A DNA stretch of 47,631 nt from an uncultured Saprospiraceae bacterium (GTDB lineage Bacteria; Bacteroidota; Bacteroidia; Chitinophagales; Saprospiraceae): positions 1 through 47,631 of the forward strand of contig CALLAE010000031.1 of NCBI GenBank assembly GCA_938002665.1, read 5' to 3'. The translations under genes were made by a program, and so were the position numbers. This document shows, piece by piece, positions 16,903 through 25,700 of the stretch. Under the pieces are notes generated by a model. It made no database searches. It worked only from the letters and a program-made list of their open reading frames with translations, and was not told the DNA's origin. Within the stretch, counting starts at the first letter, position 1; each line of letters starts with the position of its first letter.

Positions 16903-19629
16903 CTAAGCAGATTCTGGTGCAGCTAGCCCCAGAAATTTCTGAAGGTTGGCGACTGTCTTTTCTCTATCAAGATACCAACTGCTATAGGGAATAAAAAAGA
17001 TGGTGAGCTTGATACGGTCTAGCATGCGGAGCTTAGCAGGAGAAAATTGTTCTTCAAATTCTCCAGGGTAGCCTATAAGATCTATACAGTAGTGCTTATC
17101 ATTTACATTGACGATAAGATCGATTTTAGTACCACCTATCGGGTAGGAGACCATGATGTTTTCTAGTTGCCATGACTCTAGTACTTTCACTACTTCTAGC
17201 GAGAATTTGTCATAACTGCTAGTAGATTTTGGCTGAGTCGGTTTTTGGTTTTCTATGCTCTGTAGATATCTGATGAAGAGGTGCTTATCTGAAAATTTAT
17301 TGTGGTCGATAGAGCAATAGACCAGCTGTTTTATTCGAGCCCTAGTGATGGATACATTTAGCACAGGGACTTGGTTGAGATAGCTGAACACGGAAGGGTG
17401 GATATCATTATCTACAACACAAGACACGAGGACTATATCTCGTTCTTCTCCTTGGAAATGATAAGGGGTGCCTACGAGTAGTTTGTGCTTTTTGCGCATG
17501 TTTAAGGAGACCCTACTCCGGATGAGTTTTTTGATTAGAGCTACTTGTGCTGTAAAAGGGGAGATGACTCCTATGCTTTTACTGAGCCTAGCGGGTAGAT
17601 TCTTTTCGGCATTGACTAAGTCTTTCAGTTTTTGGATTATGGCATTCGCTTCGGTCTCGTTTTTTCCAGCACCATCGCGGCTACCATTTACTTTTACCAT
17701 GCTGAGGTCCTTAGAAGATTCGTTTTTGAGCAGTGTCATTATTTTTAGGTTCCCATTATAGAATTCTTTGTTGGGGAAAGAAATGATGGAGGGGAGGCTA
17801 CGGTAGTGTTCATTTAGAAATACCAGTTGGTCTTTGTAGTTGACAGAAGCATTTACAAGGTCTAGTAAACTATCCGTTCTGTAAGGTGGAACACTGGCGT
17901 CGATATCGTTTTCTTGTCTCAAGGTATTTTCTTGTTCGGCAGATAAGAAAGAATAGTGGGTGAGTTGCTTAGAATCTCCTATTACTACTATTTTCTTTGC
18001 GCGATAGATGAGTGGGATGCTACTGGCGATATCGCATTGGGAGGCTTCATCTATGATGAGTACATCGAAGAGGCCTTCTTGCAGTGGGAGGATAGTGGAT
18101 ATATCTTTGGCATTACAGACCCACAGCGGAAGGGCTTTGAGGATGAGACCAAAGTCTAGTTTTTCGAATTTTTCGTGGATTATATTTCCGAATTCTTCTT
18201 TCAGAGTTTCTATGAGCTTGATAAATTCTTTTCTTCTCTGATCTACGACAGTGTAGAGGAAGGATTGGTATTTTATTTTGAGATATTTTTTGAGTCTCTG
18301 ATTTTGGTATTTCTTTTTTACATCTATGGATTTTTTGATTTTCCATACAGGCACTTTTCTGTCTTTCTGGTAGAGAATCCATTTTTCTCTGAATCTATCA
18401 AAGAAATTAACTTCTTCATCAAAATAGAATTTACCCCATTTGATTTCTGCCTTTTCTATTTCATGTAATCGTTCATAAAGATTATCTATCTCAGATTCCA
18501 GTTTTTCTATTTCTTTTCTTTGGGATGCTATTTCTAGATTTTTGTGGACAAATATTTTTCTATTAAGAATACTTGTAAGTTTTCTCATTAGATTTTTTCT
18601 GTAGTCCTTTCTCGCTGTTTTTATAATTAAGTCCTTCAGGCCAAAAGTCTTTTCCAGCATATCAGAAATCACCTTCCCGGCCTGGTTGTTTTTAGAAGCT
18701 ATAAGGACTGATTTTCCTTCTGCGATCAACTCCGATGCTAGGGCGGAGACAGTGAAGGTTTTTCCTGTCCCAGGAGCGCCGATGACCAGCGTTTTGTTGT
18801 TCTTGTCAAGGGAGTAAAAAACCTTCTTCTGGCTTTCACTGAGAGAGGCAGGAATAATGATGGATCTTTTTTCAGTTGCTGCCTTAGAACTGTCTTTCTT
18901 AGAGAATAACTCTTTCAGTAAAGTGGCAGATATTTTTCTTTTAGATAATTGGTCTAGTTCGTCTATTATTCCTCTAGAACCTACTGGTCTAGGAAAGTAG
19001 CCGATTGCGATTCCTGTTATGAGCGCAAGGGGATTGATATCCCAGCGTTGTTTGTATTTAGATAGTAAGTCATTTTCTGTTTTACTTGATTCTAGAAAGT
19101 CTTCTATACTACTGATATCTATTGCTGGTATGGTCTTCTGTAGCTGTTCTTTTATCAGCAACATGTTATTGAACCCTATAGGGTCACTAGGTAATTGTTG
19201 TATGAAGTTGTCGTAAGTGATTCTGATTGATTTATCATGAGCTTTAAAGAAATTTAGGAAAGCTGGATTTATGACAGGGTTGTCTAGAGAGATGAGATAG
19301 ATTTCTTTTTCTTTTATGAGGCTTACTTCGTAGATGTAGAGGGGCGCAAAAACAGTGGTCTTTTTACTAAGTATGGTTTTGGATCCCTTGATAAATAAAA
19401 GTCCTGCATATAGTCCTTTTTCTTTTGAATAAAGTTGGAGGCTTTGGTCTGCTTTCCTACCCCAAGCAAAATCTACCGGATGGAACAAATTGATGTTTTC
19501 ATAGAATTCCTGACTGGGTGGGTAGAGCTTGAGTTCAACTTTAGAGGCTAAAAAATTATCTATACTGAAGCCTTGGTAATCATGCTTATAGCATTCTCTG
19601 TAGTAGTTGGCTATCTTATTTAGGTTCAC
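16903..19629 (-). CDS. Superfamily 1 DNA2/UPF1-like helicase with C-terminal nuclease-like domain
   Basis: Numbered from the longer ORF start at 19686: N-terminal unknown domain (20-270); Q-motif-like SESQKKVF (283-290); Walker A GAPGTGKT (303-310); a coiled-coil insertion around 385-500; Walker B LIIDEASQCD; motif III GDSKQL; and a C-terminal helicase half with FQGEERDIVLVS and NVSITRAR. The last ~100 residues resemble a PD-(D/E)XK-type domain (IGGTKIDLIV then YCIDLIG), but the usual ExK is degenerate. I choose GTG 19629 because ATG 19686 lies in the upstream gene's terminator hairpin and before a TATATTTG promoter element. It may act in DNA repair or defence; there are no defence neighbours. 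Confidence 0.75.
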   Translation of the reverse strand: MNLNKIANYYRECYKHDYQGFSIDNFLASKVELKLYPPSQEFYENINLFHPVDFAWGRKADQSLQLYSKEKGLYAGLLFIKGSKTILSKKTTVFAPLYIYEVSLIKEKEIYLISLDNPVINPAFLNFFKAHDKSIRITYDNFIQQLPSDPIGFNNMLLIKEQLQKTIPAIDISSIEDFLESSKTENDLLSKYKQRWDINPLALITGIAIGYFPRPVGSRGIIDELDQLSKRKISATLLKELFSKKDSSKAATEKRSIIIPASLSESQKKVFYSLDKNNKTLVIGAPGTGKTFTVSALASELIAEGKSVLIASKNNQAGKVISDMLEKTFGLKDLIIKTARKDYRKNLMRKLTSILNRKIFVHKNLEIASQRKEIEKLESEIDNLYERLHEIEKAEIKWGKFYFDEEVNFFDRFREKWILYQKDRKVPVWKIKKSIDVKKKYQNQRLKKYLKIKYQSFLYTVVDQRRKEFIKLIETLKEEFGNIIHEKFEKLDFGLILKALPLWVCNAKDISTILPLQEGLFDVLIIDEASQCDIASSIPLIYRAKKIVVIGDSKQLTHYSFLSAEQENTLRQENDIDASVPPYRTDSLLDLVNASVNYKDQLVFLNEHYRSLPSIISFPNKEFYNGNLKIMTLLKNESSKDLSMVKVNGSRDGAGKNETEANAIIQKLKDLVNAEKNLPARLSKSIGVISPFTAQVALIKKLIRSRVSLNMRKKHKLLVGTPYHFQGEERDIVLVSCVVDNDIHPSVFSYLNQVPVLNVSITRARIKQLVYCSIDHNKFSDKHLFIRYLQSIENQKPTQPKSTSSYDKFSLEVVKVLESWQLENIMVSYPIGGTKIDLIVNVNDKHYCIDLIGYPGEFEEQFSPAKLRMLDRIKLTIFFIPYSSWYLDREKTVANLQKFLGLAAPESA

Positions 19630-19653
19630 AGCTTTTAGCTTTTTCTCTATTAT

Positions 19654-19661
19654 CAAATATA
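19654..19661 (-). promoter_or_regulatory. Promoter element for the helicase gene
   Basis: TATATTTG on the minus strand, an exact TAnnTTTG match ~25 bp before the GTG start I prefer. I see no TTG element at the normal distance, so support is partial. Confidence 0.4.
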
Positions 19662-19667
19662 GCGATA

Positions 19668-19702
19668 TAAAAAATGGCCGCCCCATATGATGGAGCAGCC
19701 AC
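19668..19702 (-). terminator. Terminator of the giant HYR gene
   Basis: On the minus strand, GGCTGCTCCAT (19702-19692) pairs with ATGGGGCGGCC over 11 bp, with two G-U pairs and a 3-base loop; ATTTTTTATAT follows. The pairing is complete only in minus-strand RNA. It begins ~30 bp after the stop at 19733. Confidence 0.8.
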
Positions 19703-19732
19703 TTAAGTTGACATCTAATATTCTTTTATATA

Positions 19733-22700
19733 TCAATGCATAATAATCACTTTCTCAGAAGTCACTCTGCCATTTTGTTGTAAAGCTTTCACTACATACA
19801 TTCCACTAGGAAGATCTGATACATCGACAGATATTTCATGGTCTATATCTAATGGAGTAACCAGACTACCACCTTGAGAATATAAGTTTACTTCTACCAC
19901 CTGATCAATATCTGAAATAGTTACATTCATAATATTACTGACCGGGTTAGGGTAGACAGCTACATCTATATTCTCTACAATTATTTCTGTCGTCTCTTCT
20001 TCCAGTTCTACTGCATCATCAGTAGTCATAGCTCTAGATTCTATTACATCCTCATCTAATAGGATACTACCATTGATTACTTGTATACAGTAATCTTCCG
20101 TCTCACCATATAGATAAGCTTCACATGGATCAGTTGCATAGCCGCCTAGCTTACAAGAGACTCTCATAGTGCAGTAGCCATTCAGTACATTAGGTGGTAT
20201 AGTCACATTTCCATTCAGACATTGTGATCCTGCACCGTAAGCAACAAATTCATAGTTGTCGTAGAAGTCTCCATCCTGATTGAAATCTATCCATACAGAC
20301 CAGTACATGACATGTGGTTTCTGACCTCCAAAGGCTGGACACAATTGTAATGGTACAACTTGACTAGGCTCTATCGTCTCACATATGTTAGTATAGTCTC
20401 CATAGCCACCATCGTCTCCTGAAACATTATTCAGATTACCGAAAGTGCAACTGTTTATATAATGATAAGTAGACTCAGCTCCACCTGAAGTACATAGGGT
20501 ATTATTGCTACCAGCTTCTACAGTCACATCAAAAGAACAAGTTGCTGTATTGCCACAGCCATCTACTGCATCATAAGTAATAGTAGTTGTAGAACCTGTA
20601 GCAAAGCTACTACCTGCCGCTGGGCCTGCTACTTGAGTCATAGATATACAATCTGGAATTTCCATTATGTACTCCAGTAAGTAATATCCGTATTGGTCAT
20701 TCCATTGACCATTGTTCAACATTTCTATGCAATCTTGGGCACCATTATAATCGTTAGGCTGACCAGGATACCAGTTAGTGTATCCGAAAGGTGCACCATC
20801 ACACCATTCAAAGCTGCCTTCAGTATTCAGATCACTAGCACCTATCCATGCAGACTGCAGTGTCAAGATGTTAGCTAGATATGCATTTTCTGCTGCATTG
20901 TTTATCGAAGCTAAGTAGCCACCATTAGCTGAACATGTTGCTTTTGCATTAGCCCAGGTGTCAGTGCCTACAGAACAATAGTAGTGGTGTCCCTGGAAAG
21001 AGCCCATGTAGACAAAACCATTAATGTTGCCGCTACAACTCGAGCAACAACTTGTTGCTGTCGGCTCATCCCATGATACTGTTGCAGTTGCAGCTCCAGG
21101 AGCAGCAGTTACTGTTATATCAGCAGGACAAGTCATTTCTAGAGCTTCTTCCACTGTAATAGTGAAACTACAAGTCTCATTTGTATTACATGCATCCGTC
21201 ACACCATAAGTCACTGTGTAAGTACCACCTGCTAAGAAAGTACCTGGAGCAGGACCTGCTATCTGTGATACATAGTTACATGGTATCTCCATGATATACT
21301 CAAGCGCATAAGAATTATACTGGTCATTCCATTCTCCTGTGCTTAGCATCTCACAGTAATCTTGATTGTTGTTGTAATTGTTTGGTTGACCAGTATACCA
21401 GTTAGTATAGGTTACTGGCTGACCATTACACCATTCAAAAGTACCTTCGCTATTCACATCTGTAAGTCCTATCCAGGCTGACTGTGTAGTCAACATATTG
21501 GCTAAGAAACTATTTTCTCCTGCACTATTTACGTCTGCTAAGTATCCACCATTTGCAACACATGTGTTCTTCGCCACTGGCCATGTTGCTGGAGACACAG
21601 AACAATAGTATTGTGATCCTCCATAAGTACCCATGTATATAAATCCAGGGATAGTTAGACCGATAGAACAATCACTACAACTGTTGTTGTATATCGGCAT
21701 ATTCCAGTTAGCATAAGCTCCACCATTTCCACCACATGATAAAGTAATATCAGATGGGCAGTAAGCAAATCCTCCTCCTGAGACACATTCTACGATTACA
21801 TCAAAGGAACATTCTGTAATATCACCACAAGCATTAGTTGCTGAATATGTTACAGTAGTCGTTCCACATGCAAAGGTAGCACCTGATGTATGTGTACTCG
21901 TGACGGTAGCAGTTCCGCAAGCATCTACTAAAGTAGGAGCTGTCCAGATTACAGGAGTCGCGTCGTCGCCTACTATAATGTTTTCTGGACAAGTCGTAAA
22001 GGTCGGTGCTGGATTGCTTATCGTAATCGTCTGGACACAGCTCACCTCACTGCCCATTATATTAGGATAGGATGTAGTCCACGTTCTTTCGTATATAGCT
22101 GCTCCTGCACATGGGCCTGAAGATATAAGTACATCTGCATGGTTAACAACCGGTGTCGGACAATTAGCTCCTCCTACTGCAGTTGCTGCCCCAAGTGCAG
22201 CTACACTATAATCAGCTCCTATACATACAGTAGCATCGCTCGGACAAGTAAGTAGTGGCATAGTATCGCAATCATCACTACATGTTACTAGTATATCAAA
22301 GGCACAAGTTGCTTCATTTCCACAAAGGTCAGTAGCTGTACAAGTTACTATTGTGACACCTGCCTCAAAAGTATCTCCAGAGTTGACAACATTTCCATCT
22401 TGGTCAGTGCATATTACTGTAGTTGTACTACAATCATCTGAAGCCGTCGGTGGTGTAAATACAGCCACTCCACTACAGATGGTTCCTCCTCCCATTCCAC
22501 TTCCTGTTCCACTACCAGTCATAGAGGTCATACCCTGTATAACTAAGCCTACTGGACAGTTAACTAAGGTAGGAGCCGTATTGTCTACCAGTGATATAAG
22601 TTGTACACAACTTGTTGCTAGAGCTACATTGTTAGGATCTGTTGCTGTCCAAGTTCTTTCTATTTCTTTAGCATCTTGACATAGTCCAGTGCTAGTTATC

Positions 22701-25700
22701 ACGTCGTTATAAGTGATTACAGGTGTACCACAATGAGCGCCTGAAGCATTTGCAATTGCTTGACCACTTACTGCAGTCGATGGCACTCCAGCCATCGGGC
22801 AAGAGATATAGTCTACAGGACAAGCAAGTGTCGGAACTGTATTACATACTTGGCATACTACAGTGATAGTGAAAGTAGCTATGGTCGTATTACCACAAGG
22901 ATCTGCTGCTGTATAAGTGACAGTAGTACTTCCTTCAGTAAAGGTATATCCATTAATATAATCACAAGTCAAAGTAGCTGGCCCACAATTATCTGTTGCT
23001 GTAGGTACATTCCATGTCACTGGAACTGCACATCCTGCACCATTACCTGTTACAGTAATATCTGTAGGCATATTATAAATAGTAGGATCTGTATTGTCTG
23101 CTATGCTTAAGTTCTGAATACAAGAACTAGAAAGTCCTGTTTCAGGATCAGTAGCTGTCCATGTTCTTGCCACCTCTTGTGCTCCTGCACATGGCCCTGT
23201 AGAAATCACTGCGTCAGTGTAAGTAATCACAGGTGTCGTTGTACAATTAACATTAGGGTTAGAAGCAGTTGCTACACCTGAAGCTGAAGTACTTGTAGGA
23301 CCTGCTATACAAGCTGAGTAATCTGCAGGACAAGTTATTATAGGAGCTGTACTACATCCAGCACAAGCTACAGTTACGGTAAAGGTTGCAATACTAGTAT
23401 TTCCACAATTGTCAGTAGCCGTATAAGTTACGGTTGTAGTTCCTTCTGTAAATACATCACCATTAGAGTGAGTAGCAGAAAGATAGACAATGCCACAATC
23501 ATCTGTTGCTGTCGGTACATTCCAAGTCACTGCTGCACTACAAGCAGAACCAGTTCCAGTCACTGTTACATTTGTAGGCATATTATAGATAACTGGATTA
23601 GTATTATCACTAAGTGTTATAGTCTGTACACAAGAACTATTCAGTCCCGTACTAGAATCTGATGCTGTCCATGTTCTTGCTACGACTTGCGCACCTGCAC
23701 ACGGTCCTGAAGAAGTCACAGCGTCAGTATAAGTTATCGCTGGAACACTAGTACAATTAGCATCTGGATTAGTAGCTGTCGCTACTCCTGTCGCTGAGGT
23801 TCCAGTAGGTCCAGTAATACAAGCTGTATAATTATTAGGACAAATGATCACTGGCGCAGTGTTACATCCAGCACAGACAACAGTTACTGTAAATGAAGCA
23901 ACTGAAGTGTTTCCACAATTATCTGTAGCTGTATAAGTTACAGTAGTCGTACCTTCATGGAAAACAGATCCAGAAGTATAAGGACAACTTATGTTCACTA
24001 TGCCACAGTCATCTGTTGCAGTCGGTGCATTCCATGATGCTACTGCAGTACAAGCTGTTCCTGTTGCATTGATCGTAATATTCATCGGCATATTGTAGAT
24101 AACAGGATTATTGTTATCATTTAATGTGATCGTTTGTACACATGAGCTAGTCAGTCCAGTGCTAGGATCTGATGCTGTCCATGTTCTTGCCACGACTTGA
24201 GCTCCAGCACATGGTCCTGTAGAAGTTACTACATCGCTAAAGGTTACAGCTGGTATAGCTGTACAGTTAGGATCTAGATTACTAGCGGTAGCTACTCCTG
24301 TCACAGAAGAGCCAGTCGGTCCTGTTATACAAGCTGTATAGTTAGAAGGACAAGCAATGGCAGGTGGTGTATTACAACCAGCGCATACCACAGATACTGT
24401 GAATGAAGCCGTAGTTACATTACCACAATCATCTGTCGCTGTATACGTAACTGTTGTTGTTCCTGAAGAGAATAAGGTTCCGCTTGCGTGACTTGCTGTA
24501 AGACTAGCGATGCCACAATCATCTGTTGCAGTCGGCGCATTCCATGAGGCAGGTAGCTGGCAATTAGAGCCAGAACCATTCAGTACGATATCAGCAGGGA
24601 CATTTGCTATGACAGGCATAGAGTTATCTACCAGTGATATGTGCTGTATACAGTTACTTTGCAATTTGTTACTAGGATCAGTTGCTATCCATGTTCTTTC
24701 TATTTCCATAGCTCCTGCACATGTTCCAGTAGATACTATAAAGTCATTGTAAGTCATGTATGGGGTACCACTACAATATGGTCCGTCTATCACTGAATAC
24801 GCAAATCCACTTACTATCGGGTTAGGAAGTCCTGCTCCTGTAGCACAAGTTGTGTAATCTGCTGGACAAGTGATAGAAGGCGGCGTCGTACAAACTTCAC
24901 AAGTTACCGTCACTGTAAATGAAGCTGTGATAGTATTACCACAGTTATCTGTTGCAGTATATATTATTGTTGTAGTTCCTTGAGAGAAGGTAGTACCACT
25001 TGCATAATTAGATGTAAGCGTCGCTGTTCCGCAAGCATCTGTCACTGTCGGCGTATTCCATGTTACAGGTACTAAACAATTGTTTTGTGCGCCAGTTACA
25101 GAAATGTTGCTAGGAACATTAGTAATGACAGGCTGAGAGTTATCTGCTAGTATAATAGTTTGTACACAAGAGCTGCTCAGGTTATTGTCATTGTTAGTAG
25201 CAGTCCATGTTCTCTGTATAACACTTTCACCAGCACAAGGACCTGTGCTTGTGATAATATCATTATATACTACATAAGGCGTGCCTGTGCAGTTGGCTCC
25301 TACATTAGTACCAGTCGCAAAACCAGTAAAAGAAGGATCGCTGCTGTTCCCAGCACAAGCAGTATAATTACTTGGACAACTGATAGCTGGTGGCGTATCG
25401 CATGACATGCAGTCTACTGTTACTAGGAATGATCCCGTAACACTGTTTCCACAATTATCTGTTGCGGTATATATGACAGTTGTACTTCCTTCTCCAAAGC
25501 TATGACCGCTCTGATAGTTAGAAGTTAATGAACTGATACCACAGTCATCTGATGCGCTAGGTATATTCCATGTTACTGGTGCGAGGCATGAGCCATTGCC
25601 AGCAGTTACAGAAATGTTCTGAGGTAGATTAGAAATCACAGGATTCTGATTATCCTCAAGCGAAATCATCTGAACACAAGTAGCTGTCAGAGCAGAATTA

